Shown here one piece after another: positions 1 through 7,171 of a stretch of DNA of 64,000 nt. This DNA comes from an uncultured Psychroserpens sp. (GTDB lineage: Bacteria > Bacteroidota > Bacteroidia > Flavobacteriales > Flavobacteriaceae), in NCBI RefSeq assembly GCF_947501425.1, contig NZ_CANMVN010000001.1, positions 434,001 to 498,000 on the forward strand. The letters are read 5' to 3'. A program made the position numbers and the translations under genes. Below the pieces are notes generated by a model. That model saw only the letters and a list, made by a program, of their open reading frames with translations. It was not told the origin of the DNA and ran no database searches. Position 1 is the stretch's first letter. Each line of letters begins with the position of its first letter.

Positions 1-2240
1 AGTTTTCTGCTGAACAAAAAAAGCACATTCTAAAAAAATTAAATGAAGCGGTATCTTTTGAAAGCTTTCTACACACAAAATATGTTGGTCAGAAACGATT
101 TTCTCTAGAAGGTAATGAGTCGCTTATTCCTGCCTTAGATTCGCTAATTGAAAATGCTGCAAATCATGGTGTTAAAGAATTTGTTATGGGTATGGCGCAT
201 CGTGGTCGTTTAAGTACGCTGACAAATATCTTCGGAAAATCTGCCAAGGATATCTTTAGTGAGTTTGATGGAAAAGATTATGAACAAGAAGTATTTGATG
301 GTGATGTAAAATACCATTTAGGATGGACGAGTAATCGTGTGACAGATGGTGGAAAGAAAATTAACCTTAACATTGCTCCAAACCCATCTCATTTAGAGAC
401 TGTTGGTGCTGTTGTAGAGGGAATAGCAAGAGCAAAACAAGACGAAAAATATAGTGATAATCCATCACAAGTCTTACCAATTGTAGTGCATGGAGATGCA
501 GCAATTTCTGGTCAAGGTTTGGTGTACGAAGTCGTACAAATGGCCAAGCTTGATGGTTATCGAACTAATGGTACCATCCATATTGTAGTTAATAATCAAA
601 TTGGATTTACAACCAATTATCTAGACGGAAGATCAAGCACATACTGTACAGATGTTGGTAAAGTAACCCTATCTCCTGTAATGCACGTTAATGCTGATGA
701 TGCTGAGGCAGTGGTTCATGCGATGTTATTTGCACTTCATTTTAGGATGAAATTTAGACGTGATGTATTTATTGATCTTCTCGGATACAGAAAATATGGG
801 CATAACGAAGGTGATGAGCCACGTTTTACACAACCTAAATTATATAAAGCGATCTCTAAGCACCAAAATCCAAGAGATATATATGCTGAAAAGTTAATTG
901 CTGAAGGTGTAATCAATAAAGACTATGTCTCCGAATTAGAAAAGCAGTATAAGGATAAGCTTGAAGAAAAATTAGAAGATTCTCGTAAAGAGGACAAAAC
1001 AGTGATCACACCATTTATGCAAGATAAATGGGTCGATTTTCAGACGGTTGTGGAGGATAAAATGATGCAGCCTGTTGATACTACTTACTCTAAAGAAGGG
1101 TTAGAAAAAATAACTAAAGTAATTTCAACATTACCTGAGAATAAAAAATTCATCCGTAAAATTGAGCGTTTGGTACAATCACGTCAAAAAATGTTTGATG
1201 AAGATAAACTAGACTGGGCAATGGCAGAGCATCTGGCTTACGGAACTCTATTGGAAGAAGGTTACGATGTTCGTATTTCTGGTCAGGATGTAGAGCGAGG
1301 TACGTTCTCTCATCGACATGCTGTAGTGAAGGTGGAAGATAGTGAAGAGGAAATCTTACTGCTCAATCAAATTAGTGAAAATCAAGGTCAGTTCTATATA
1401 TATAATTCCTTACTATCAGAATATGGTGTTGTAGGTTTTGATTATGGGTATGCTATGGCGAGTCCGAAAACTTTAACTATATGGGAAGCACAATTTGGCG
1501 ACTTCAGTAATGGAGCACAGATTATGCTAGATCAATATATTTCAGCTGCTGAAGATAAATGGAAGCTACAAAACGGATTGGTCATGTTATTACCTCATGG
1601 TTATGAAGGTCAAGGAGCAGAACACTCTTCTGGACGTATGGAGCGTTATTTACAGCTTTGCGCTAAGGACAATATGTTTGTCATGGATTGTACAACACCT
1701 GCAAACATGTATCATTTGTTACGTAAACAAATGAAAGCAGAGTTTAGAAAACCTTTAATTGTATTTACACCTAAGAGTTTGTTGCGCCATCCATTGGTAG
1801 TGTCAACTGTTGATGAGTTTGCTAATGGCAGTTTCCAAATGGTTATTGATGATGCTACTGTAAAAGCAGATAAAGTCAAAACATTAGTTTTCGTTACAGG
1901 TAAGTTTTACTATGATTTGCTTGAACAACGGGAAGAGCTGAAAAGAGATGACGTAGCCTTGGTAAGAGTAGAACAACTATTCCCATTACCAGAAAAACAA
2001 ATGAAAGAAGCTATTGCTAAATATAAAAATGCCAATGATATTGTCTGGGCTCAGGAAGAACCTAGAAATATGGGAGCGTATAGTCACATACTTATGCATT
2101 TAGATGAAGCGAAAACATTTAGAGCAGCATCAAGACGACCTTATGGAGCGCCAGCAGCAGGTAGTAGTGTGAGGTCTAAAAAGCGTCATCAGGAAGTTAT
2201 AGATTATGTTTTTGATAAAACTAAAAACAACCAACGATAG
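1..2240 (+). CDS. odhA/sucA: 2-oxoglutarate dehydrogenase E1 component (5' partial)
   Basis: This is the thiamine-diphosphate-dependent decarboxylase subunit of the TCA-cycle 2-oxoglutarate dehydrogenase complex. The reading frame is open from base 3 with no stop, so the gene starts before the window; the first ATG visible (186) is internal. Visible family signatures are MGMAHRGRL near base 186, the ThDP-binding stretch around HGDAAISGQG (about base 490), GYRKYGHNEGDEPRFTQP (about 783), and the C-terminal transketolase-like region with LLPHGYEGQGAEHSSGR (about 1590). It ends with TAG at 2238-2240, and the next gene begins at the very next base, so it heads an operon that also contains the E2 subunit. 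Confidence 0.97.
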   Translation, partial: FSAEQKKHILKKLNEAVSFESFLHTKYVGQKRFSLEGNESLIPALDSLIENAANHGVKEFVMGMAHRGRLSTLTNIFGKSAKDIFSEFDGKDYEQEVFDGDVKYHLGWTSNRVTDGGKKINLNIAPNPSHLETVGAVVEGIARAKQDEKYSDNPSQVLPIVVHGDAAISGQGLVYEVVQMAKLDGYRTNGTIHIVVNNQIGFTTNYLDGRSSTYCTDVGKVTLSPVMHVNADDAEAVVHAMLFALHFRMKFRRDVFIDLLGYRKYGHNEGDEPRFTQPKLYKAISKHQNPRDIYAEKLIAEGVINKDYVSELEKQYKDKLEEKLEDSRKEDKTVITPFMQDKWVDFQTVVEDKMMQPVDTTYSKEGLEKITKVISTLPENKKFIRKIERLVQSRQKMFDEDKLDWAMAEHLAYGTLLEEGYDVRISGQDVERGTFSHRHAVVKVEDSEEEILLLNQISENQGQFYIYNSLLSEYGVVGFDYGYAMASPKTLTIWEAQFGDFSNGAQIMLDQYISAAEDKWKLQNGLVMLLPHGYEGQGAEHSSGRMERYLQLCAKDNMFVMDCTTPANMYHLLRKQMKAEFRKPLIVFTPKSLLRHPLVVSTVDEFANGSFQMVIDDATVKADKVKTLVFVTGKFYYDLLEQREELKRDDVALVRVEQLFPLPEKQMKEAIAKYKNANDIVWAQEEPRNMGAYSHILMHLDEAKTFRAASRRPYGAPAAGSSVRSKKRHQEVIDYVFDKTKNNQR

Positions 2241-3203
2241 GTGAAAAAAATAGGTTTCATAATTGCTTTTATTTTTACGCTGTTTTCATTTTCTCAGGAA
2301 AAAGAAAACTATAACCTCATTGTATCTCAATTCAAAGACCTTTATAATGCTAGTGATTATAATGGTGTTTTCGAGTTGTTTAATGCCGACATGCAAACGG
2401 CATTACCAATTGATAAGACTGAAGCCTTTTTTACTGATATGAAATCCAGATTAGGAGACATTAAGGCATTTGAATTTAATAGATTAAAACAAGGCGTAGC
2501 ACATATTTACAAAGTTACTTATGAATCTGAGTCTAGAGATATGCTTTTATATTTAGATAATTCTGATAAAATAGGAGGTTTACTCGTCACACCTCATAAG
2601 CCAAATGATCTACCAATCATAGAACGAAACACCACGAAGATGATATTGCCATTTAAAGAAGAATGGTTTGTGTTTTGGGGAGGTACAACTGTTGCGCAAA
2701 ACTATCATGTGGCTTATGAAGATCAACAGTATGCTTACGACATATTAATGGTTAAGGATGGTTCTTCATATAGTGGAGATCCGAAGAAAAACGAAAATTA
2801 TTATGTTTTCGGAAAAGATATTATTGCACCTTGTGATGCAAAAGTGGTAAAAGTGATCACTGGAGTTAAAGATAATATTCCAGGAGAGCTTAATCCAGAG
2901 CAACTCACAGGGAATACAATTGTATTACAAACCGAAGCTGAGGAATATATATTGTTTGCCCACTTGAAAGAGAATTCTATTCTAGTTAAAGAAGGGCAAA
3001 TGATAAAACAAGGAGATGTCATGGGGCAATGTGGAAATTCAGGTAATACCACAGAAGCTCATTTACATTTGAGTCTACAAAACGCTGTTGATATGAACAT
3101 ATCTACAGGAGGAAAGATTTACTTTGATAAGATACTTGTCAATGGAAAAATTAAAGAAGATTATCTTCCGGTAAAAGAAGATTTTATAAAAAATATAAAC
3201 TGA
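2241..3203 (+). CDS. M23-family (LytM-type) peptidoglycan metallopeptidase, exported
   Basis: A 320-aa exported protein. The start is a GTG directly after the odhA stop, followed by a signal peptide (MKKIGFIIAFIFTLFSFSQ). Residues about 20-125 form an N-terminal domain resembling the DUF3887 type that often precedes M23 domains. The C-terminal half carries the zinc-site pattern: YAYDILM around residue 174 and HLHLSL near residue 275. The family cleaves peptidoglycan cross-links. It sits between odhA and odhB, 30 bases before odhB, and is probably co-transcribed, an odd place for a cell-wall enzyme. The M23 assignment is firm. The exact substrate is not known, and it could be a non-catalytic activator, since I placed the metal ligands by eye. 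Confidence 0.85.
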   Translation: MKKIGFIIAFIFTLFSFSQEKENYNLIVSQFKDLYNASDYNGVFELFNADMQTALPIDKTEAFFTDMKSRLGDIKAFEFNRLKQGVAHIYKVTYESESRDMLLYLDNSDKIGGLLVTPHKPNDLPIIERNTTKMILPFKEEWFVFWGGTTVAQNYHVAYEDQQYAYDILMVKDGSSYSGDPKKNENYYVFGKDIIAPCDAKVVKVITGVKDNIPGELNPEQLTGNTIVLQTEAEEYILFAHLKENSILVKEGQMIKQGDVMGQCGNSGNTTEAHLHLSLQNAVDMNISTGGKIYFDKILVNGKIKEDYLPVKEDFIKNIN

Positions 3204-3233
3204 TACAAACGCTTAAAATAAAATTATAGAACG

Positions 3234-4514
3234 ATGATTTTAGAAATGAAAGTTCCTTCACCAGGAGAATCAATCACAGAAGTAGAAATTGCTGAATGGC
3301 TAGTGCAAGATGGAGACTATGTTGAAAAAGATCAAGCTATTGCTGAAGTCGATAGTGATAAAGCTACACTGGAATTACCTGCAGAGGCTAGTGGTACAAT
3401 TACTTTAAAAGCTGAGGAAGGTGATGCTGTTGAGGTTGGAGCTGTTGTCTGTTTAATTGATACATCAGCAGAAAAGCCTTCAGGAGACACATCTGAGGAT
3501 GCGCCTGAAACTTATAAAGGTGGAGGTGACGAAGGAGGTGCTACGAAGCAGGAGACTAAAGAGTTAATGAAAGACCTTAACTCAGGAGAGACAAAAGCAA
3601 ATCACGAAAAAGCACCAAACCCAGCTTCACAAACCTATGCCTCTGGTGTTGCCAGTCCTGCAGCAAAAAAGATATTAGATGAAAAAGGGATTGATGCCTC
3701 ATCTGTAAAAGGTACAGGGAAAGATGGACGTATTACCAAAGACGACGCTGTCAATGCAGTGCCTTCTATGGGAACTCCTACTGGTGGAAACCGAGGATCA
3801 TCTCGTAGTAAAATGTCCATGTTACGTCGTAAAGTAGCAGAGCGTTTGGTTGAAGCAAAGAATACAACAGCAATGTTGACTACATTTAATGAGGTGGATA
3901 TGTCACCTATTTTTGAATTGCGTAAACAATATAAAGAAGACTTTAAAGCGAAACATGGTGTAAGCCTTGGGTTTATGAGTTTCTTTACATTGGCAGTAGT
4001 GAGAGCATTAAAATTATACCCAGCTGTTAATTCTATGATTGACGGTAAAGAAATGATAACTTATGATTTTGTAGATGTATCTATTGCAGTGTCTGGACCA
4101 AAAGGTCTTATGGTACCTGTAATTAGAAATGCTGAAAATTTAAGCTTTAGAGGAGTTGAGTCTGAGGTTAAGCGTCTAGCTATTAGAGCTCGTGACGGAC
4201 AAATAACTGTTGATGAAATGACAGGTGGAACATTTACCATTTCAAATGGAGGTGTATTTGGAAGCATGTTGTCAACGCCTATCATTAATCCTCCTCAAAG
4301 TGGTATTTTAGGAATGCACAATATTGTTGAGCGTCCTGTAGCTATTGATGGTAAGGTAGAGATTAGACCAATTATGTATGTAGCATTATCTTACGATCAT
4401 AGAATTATTGATGGTAAAGAAAGTGTTGGATTCTTAGTAGCTGTTAAAGAAGCTTTAGAAAATCCGGTAGAATTATTAATGAATAATGATGTGAAGAAAG
4501 CCTTAGAGATGTAA
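3234..4514 (+). CDS. odhB/sucB: Dihydrolipoyllysine-residue succinyltransferase (E2 of 2-oxoglutarate dehydrogenase)
   Basis: 426 aa. This subunit moves the succinyl group from E1 to CoA and forms the core of the complex. Domain order: lipoyl domain (1-78) with the lipoylated Lys in DSDKATLE near residue 43; a Gly/Glu/Lys-rich linker; peripheral subunit-binding domain (about 135-175, [16 protein letters not shown]); and the CoA acyltransferase domain (about 195-426) ending with the catalytic DHRIIDG motif. The start ATG at 3234 gives the expected [14 protein letters not shown]-terminus. It follows odhA and the M23 gene on the same strand and is followed by an intrinsic terminator. Confidence 0.97.
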   Translation: MILEMKVPSPGESITEVEIAEWLVQDGDYVEKDQAIAEVDSDKATLELPAEASGTITLKAEEGDAVEVGAVVCLIDTSAEKPSGDTSEDAPETYKGGGDEGGATKQETKELMKDLNSGETKANHEKAPNPASQTYASGVASPAAKKILDEKGIDASSVKGTGKDGRITKDDAVNAVPSMGTPTGGNRGSSRSKMSMLRRKVAERLVEAKNTTAMLTTFNEVDMSPIFELRKQYKEDFKAKHGVSLGFMSFFTLAVVRALKLYPAVNSMIDGKEMITYDFVDVSIAVSGPKGLMVPVIRNAENLSFRGVESEVKRLAIRARDGQITVDEMTGGTFTISNGGVFGSMLSTPIINPPQSGILGMHNIVERPVAIDGKVEIRPIMYVALSYDHRIIDGKESVGFLVAVKEALENPVELLMNNDVKKALEM

Positions 4515-4540
4515 TCTTATTCACATAATAACCTTATACA

Positions 4541-4575
4541 AAAAAGCGCAATTCAAAATTTGGATTGCGCTTTTT
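4541..4575 (+). terminator. Intrinsic terminator after odhB
   Basis: Perfect inverted repeat AAAAAGCGCAAT (4541-4552) and ATTGCGCTTTTT (4564-4575) with a short A/T-rich loop, 27 bases past the odhB stop. The U-rich end faces the plus strand, and the mirrored A/T tract lets it also stop minus-strand transcription from the small ORF region. Confidence 0.85.
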
Positions 4576-4604
4576 CTCCCTAATAAAAAATAACTAACTA
4601 ATAA

Positions 4605-4715
4605 CTAAAAAAAATTCACAAGAATATTTATTGATATAATTAAAATGGCACTAAAGATTAAGCCTGCTATAAATAGTTTGTTAGTGAGGCTGTGTTTGTT
4701 TTTCATCGTTTCCAT
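4605..4715 (-). CDS. Small single-membrane-span protein (36 aa)
   Basis: A short frame on the minus strand: ATG at 4715 (METMKNKHSL...), or the second ATG at 4706, with TAG at 4605-4607. The product has a short basic/polar head followed by one hydrophobic span (FIAGLIFSAILIISINILV) and ends ILVNFF. It lies directly downstream of the third palindrome-terminator unit on the same strand, whose hairpin ends about 35 bases before the ATG. I do not recognise a family. Tiny hydrophobic peptides with basic heads include type I toxins and small regulators, but nothing here proves either, and chance coding is possible at this length. Confidence 0.35.
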   Translation of the reverse strand: METMKNKHSLTNKLFIAGLIFSAILIISINILVNFF

Positions 4716-4749
4716 TTTTATATATTTTTAAATTATACTTTTCGATTTC

Positions 4750-4844
4750 AATAAAGCTCTGAGCTTATGAAGACACTCAGAGCCTTATATACCCTAATTA
4801 ATTAATAGAGTTACTATAAATAAATCCCTCTAATATTAATAACT
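4750..4844 (-). ncRNA. Putative small RNA 3 of the response-regulator array
   Basis: Predicted transcript of about 95 nt on the minus strand. A -7-like box GAATTTTA (4858-4851) lies exactly 22 bases after the palindrome at 4881-4898, so initiation is expected near 4844. The RNA would carry TTATTAAT, then GAGGGATT (4830-4823), and end in a hairpin of about 13 bp (GCTCTGAG core, 4776-4788 with 4751-4763) with a weak U tract. Units 1 and 2 have the same order of elements. It also contains a possible 21-codon frame (MANFTPELL...) starting upstream of the predicted start site, so a tiny peptide is an alternative. No experimental support. Confidence 0.5.
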
Positions 4845-4880
4845 CTGGTGTAAAATTCGCCATTAATCCAACATCAAACA

Positions 4881-4898
4881 ATACGTAGTTCTACGTAT
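4881..4898. promoter_or_regulatory. 18-bp palindrome, copy 3 (probable regulator site)
   Basis: Perfect palindrome ATACGTAGTTCTACGTAT with a 2-bp centre, identical to copies at 5063-5080 and 5201-5218. On the minus strand it is followed by TTG and then, 22 bases on, a -7-like box. NarL/FixJ-type regulators bind short inverted repeats in such positions, and a gene for one lies next door; the pairing of protein and site is inference. Confidence 0.7.
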
Positions 4899-4957
4899 AT
4901 TTCATATTTAAAGTGTTAAAATTTGAGATGAGTTAGGATTACGGTGGTTTAAAACAC

Positions 4958-5027
4958 AAAAAAGCTCTAAACCAAAATGATCTAGAGCTTTTATTCCTCT
5001 GTTTTATGAAAGGAAATTGATTAATAG
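4958..5027 (-). ncRNA. Putative small RNA 2 of the response-regulator array
   Basis: Predicted RNA of about 70 nt on the minus strand. Box TAAGTTTG (5040-5033) fits TAnnTTTG exactly and lies 22 bases after the palindrome at 5063-5080. The start is expected near 5027, so the RNA would begin GCTATTAATC. It ends in a hairpin (TAGAGCTTTT 4983-4992 with AAAAGCTCTA 4960-4969) followed by six U residues, a good intrinsic terminator. AGAGGAAT (5000-4993) precedes the terminator stem. No ATG-initiated frame is present, which favours a non-coding RNA. Confidence 0.6.
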
Positions 5028-5062
5028 CGTCACAAACTTAGCTAATAAATTAAAGTCAATCA

Positions 5063-5080
5063 ATACGTAGTTCTACGTAT
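5063..5080. promoter_or_regulatory. 18-bp palindrome, copy 2 (probable regulator site)
   Basis: Same 18 bases as copies 1 and 3 (ATACGTAGTTCTACGTAT). It is centred about 45 bases before the predicted start of small RNA 2 and abuts a -33-like TTG, the geometry of an activator site next to the core promoter. Confidence 0.7.
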
Positions 5081-5096
5081 TTTTTGGCTTTAACAT

Positions 5097-5165
5097 AAAA
5101 AAACTCTGAATCGATAAACAATCCAGAGCTTTAGTTATTAAATCCTCCCTATAAAGATTAATAGC
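5097..5165 (-). ncRNA. Putative small RNA 1 of the response-regulator array
   Basis: Predicted RNA of about 69 nt on the minus strand. The box GATATTTG (5178-5171) is one base off TAnnTTTG and lies 22 bases after palindrome copy 1. The expected start near 5165 gives GCTATTAATCT, then AGGGAGGATT, then a hairpin (GCTCTGGAT with ATTCAGAG) and seven U residues. It also serves as the likely terminator of the response-regulator mRNA, whose stop codon lies inside palindrome copy 1. GCTATTAATCT is an 11-base perfect complement of the regulator's mRNA leader. Confidence 0.6.
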
Positions 5166-5200
5166 TAATACAAATATCAGTATTAAAACAAATAGAGTCA

Positions 5201-5218
5201 ATACGTAGTTCTACGTAT
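5201..5218. promoter_or_regulatory. 18-bp palindrome, copy 1, overlapping the regulator stop codon
   Basis: Third identical copy of ATACGTAGTTCTACGTAT. The last codons of the response regulator (Tyr-Thr-stop) are read from its first half on the minus strand. The site therefore lies at the very 3' end of the gene and upstream of the promoter of small RNA 1. Confidence 0.7.
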
Positions 5219-5846
5219 ATTTTGATAAAAATTCTTCATATTCTTTAGCATACAGAACAATGCTATTAGCCTTTGATTCTAATTTCAACTTAGTTCTGAT
5301 ATTACTTTTATGTTTTTCTACGGTACGATCTGAGATGAATAAAATATTGGCAATTTCTTTAGCTGTCTTGTTTTCTGCAGTTAGCTTAAAGACTTTCATT
5401 TCAGCATCAGTTAAAGTTTTCAATGCCTCTGGTGTTTCTTTTATTTCCAGGTATTCTATCAGCTCAGGACTAAAGTAAGACTTCTCTTGAAGCACAGAAG
5501 CTATGCAGTTTTCTATCTCAGCAATTGCAAATTCTTTTAAGATATATCCGTAAATGCCAAGAGACTTTGCTTTGTTGTAGATGTCTTCGCTTTTTTCGAA
5601 AGTGATGATAATAATCTTTGTGTTTAATTCTTCGGCTTTACATTTTTCAGCAACTTGCAGCCCTGTAAGTATAGGCATTTGTATATCCAAAATAGCTATA
5701 TCAGGTTGATGAGCATTAATTAGTGTGAACGCTTCTTTACCATTCTTGGCACTGGCAATGACATTAAATTCTTTTTCTAAAAGAAAATCGTTAAGACCTT
5801 TAAGAATTAGTGGATGGTCGTCTGCTATTATTATTGACGTGGACAT
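5211..5846 (-). CDS. Orphan NarL/FixJ-type response regulator
   Basis: 211 aa. Residues 1-120 form a receiver domain: acidic Asp9/Asp10, phosphoacceptor Asp54 (ILDIQMP), and the conserved Lys in YILKEFA. Residues about 145-205 are a LuxR-type helix-turn-helix (LTDAEMKVFKL...TAKEIANILFISDRTVEKHKSNI). The protein should bind DNA as a dimer when phosphorylated. No histidine kinase is adjacent; the only kinase in the window is the distant hybrid regulator, which carries its own receiver. Its mRNA leader (AATCCCTC-AG-ATTAATAGC, 5868-5850) is complementary to elements in the three small RNAs downstream. A TATCTTTA box in the 66-base gap upstream could be its promoter. Confidence 0.93.
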   Translation of the reverse strand: MSTSIIIADDHPLILKGLNDFLLEKEFNVIASAKNGKEAFTLINAHQPDIAILDIQMPILTGLQVAEKCKAEELNTKIIIITFEKSEDIYNKAKSLGIYGYILKEFAIAEIENCIASVLQEKSYFSPELIEYLEIKETPEALKTLTDAEMKVFKLTAENKTAKEIANILFISDRTVEKHKSNIRTKLKLESKANSIVLYAKEYEEFLSKYT

Positions 5847-5912
5847 TGGGCTATTAATCTGAGGGATTGTTGTATAAAGATAAAGAGTTTTTGCTAACCT
5901 TTATACATAATT

Positions 5913-6353
5913 TTATAATTTTAAATACAAGTATTTCTTTTCGTAATCTATTATGGCTTTAGATTTTTTTAAAATGTCGGCACCTATAATTCCATCTACA
6001 GGTTTTGCATCATGATTTTTTAACGCAGTATTTACATGTATTAAATTGAATAAGATAAGAGCCACCTTGTCCTTTTTCCATTTTCCAATTTTAATCGTAT
6101 TCTTTTTTGATAATTGGGTCATCATATCAGTAGCACCTGCACCAGCAGCTTTAATTTTAGAGTCTTTGGCATTGAGTTTAAAGGTTTCTATAGCCTCAAA
6201 ACCAACACATGAACTTGAGGCGCCAGTGTCTAAAATAAATAGTCCTTTGACACCATTAATGGATGCTTTCATCTCAAAATGATTGGTTTTAGTGAGCTTT
6301 AATTTTACCTTAGTGTACCCTTTATCCAATAAATACTCCTGTAAAGTTTCCAT
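5913..6353 (-). CDS. Retropepsin-like aspartyl protease family protein
   Basis: 146 aa with the single-lobe aspartic protease motif FILDTGASSSCV (residues about 38-49) and a later hydrophobic-Gly segment, VDGIIGADIL (about 118-127), typical of clan AA proteases that work as dimers. No signal peptide is evident, so a cytoplasmic role is likely. It is divergent from tatD and 66 bases upstream of the response regulator on the same strand, so the two could be co-transcribed. Substrate unknown. Confidence 0.8.
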   Translation of the reverse strand: METLQEYLLDKGYTKVKLKLTKTNHFEMKASINGVKGLFILDTGASSSCVGFEAIETFKLNAKDSKIKAAGAGATDMMTQLSKKNTIKIGKWKKDKVALILFNLIHVNTALKNHDAKPVDGIIGADILKKSKAIIDYEKKYLYLKL

Positions 6354-6390
6354 AACTATTTTTTTTGCAAATATAATTCTATAAAACGAT

Positions 6391-6398
6391 TATTTTTG
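6391..6398 (+). promoter_or_regulatory. -7 box of tatD, implying a leaderless mRNA
   Basis: TATTTTTG matches the Bacteroidota -7 consensus TAnnTTTG and ends four bases before the tatD ATG. Initiation is expected five to seven bases past the box, which places the RNA start at or next to the start codon. Confidence 0.5.
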
Positions 6399-6402
6399 CA
6401 CT

Positions 6403-7170
6403 ATGATTATAACAGATACGCACACACATTTATATAGTGATGCTTTTGACGAAGACAGACATGACATGATTAAGCGAGCGATTGCTGAGAATGTGTCTCG
6501 TTTTTTTATTCCAGCAATAGATTCTGGTTATACAGAAGCTATGTTGAAATTAGAAGCAGATTTTCCTGATCATACTTTTTTAATGATGGGTTTGCATCCT
6601 ACTTCAGTAAAGGAAAATTATCAAGAAGAACTGCAACATGTGGAAGACATGCTGGCCAAACGTCATTTTTATGCTGTTGGAGAAATAGGAATTGATCTCT
6701 ATTGGGATACATCAACTTTAGATATACAAAAGAAAGCATTCAGGCATCAAATTCAGCTTGCAAAACAGTATGAATTACCAATTGTTATTCATTGCAGAAA
6801 CGCTTTTGATGAAATTTTCGAAGTATTAGAAACGGAGAAAGATGATAAACTTTTTGGAATATTTCATTGCTTCACCGGAACTTTAGAACAAGCTCATCGT
6901 GCTATATCCTATAATATGAAGCTAGGAATTGGAGGTGTTGCTACCTTTAAAAATGGAAAGATAGATCAGTTTTTAAAAGAGATTGATCTCAAACACATTG
7001 TGCTTGAGACCGATTCACCATATCTTGCTCCAAAACCTTACAGAGGGAAACGTAATGAAAGTGCTTACATTATTAAGATTTTAGAAAAATTAGCTGAAAT
7101 ATATTCGGTTTCCGAAGAAAAAATTGCCGAAATTACCACCCAGAATTCCAAAGAAATATTTGGCGTATAA
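6403..7170 (+). CDS. tatD: TatD family metal-dependent hydrolase/DNase
   Basis: 255 aa TIM-barrel metalloenzyme. Motifs seen: DTHTHLY at the N-terminus (metal ligands), GEIGIDLYW (Glu ligand), PIVIHCRNAFDE, FHCFTG and the C-terminal ETDSPYLAPKPYRGKRNE. The family has 3'-5' exonuclease activity on DNA and RNA. Length and motifs are normal. The next gene (asparaginase) begins one base after its stop, so the two form an operon. Confidence 0.95.
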   Translation: MIITDTHTHLYSDAFDEDRHDMIKRAIAENVSRFFIPAIDSGYTEAMLKLEADFPDHTFLMMGLHPTSVKENYQEELQHVEDMLAKRHFYAVGEIGIDLYWDTSTLDIQKKAFRHQIQLAKQYELPIVIHCRNAFDEIFEVLETEKDDKLFGIFHCFTGTLEQAHRAISYNMKLGIGGVATFKNGKIDQFLKEIDLKHIVLETDSPYLAPKPYRGKRNESAYIIKILEKLAEIYSVSEEKIAEITTQNSKEIFGV

Positions 7171-7171
7171 A

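Noticed and set aside
4751-5135. CRISPR array, because of three spaced palindromes in a short region
   Set aside because: Only three repeats of 18 bp, spaced about 140 and 180 bp apart, with terminator hairpins in the spacers and no cas genes nearby. The layout fits promoters, not spacers.
7124-7171. Upstream extension of the asparaginase (start at 7124)
   Set aside because: It overlaps the end of tatD in another frame, and the added residues (MPKLPPRIPKKYLAYK) are out-of-frame tatD codons.
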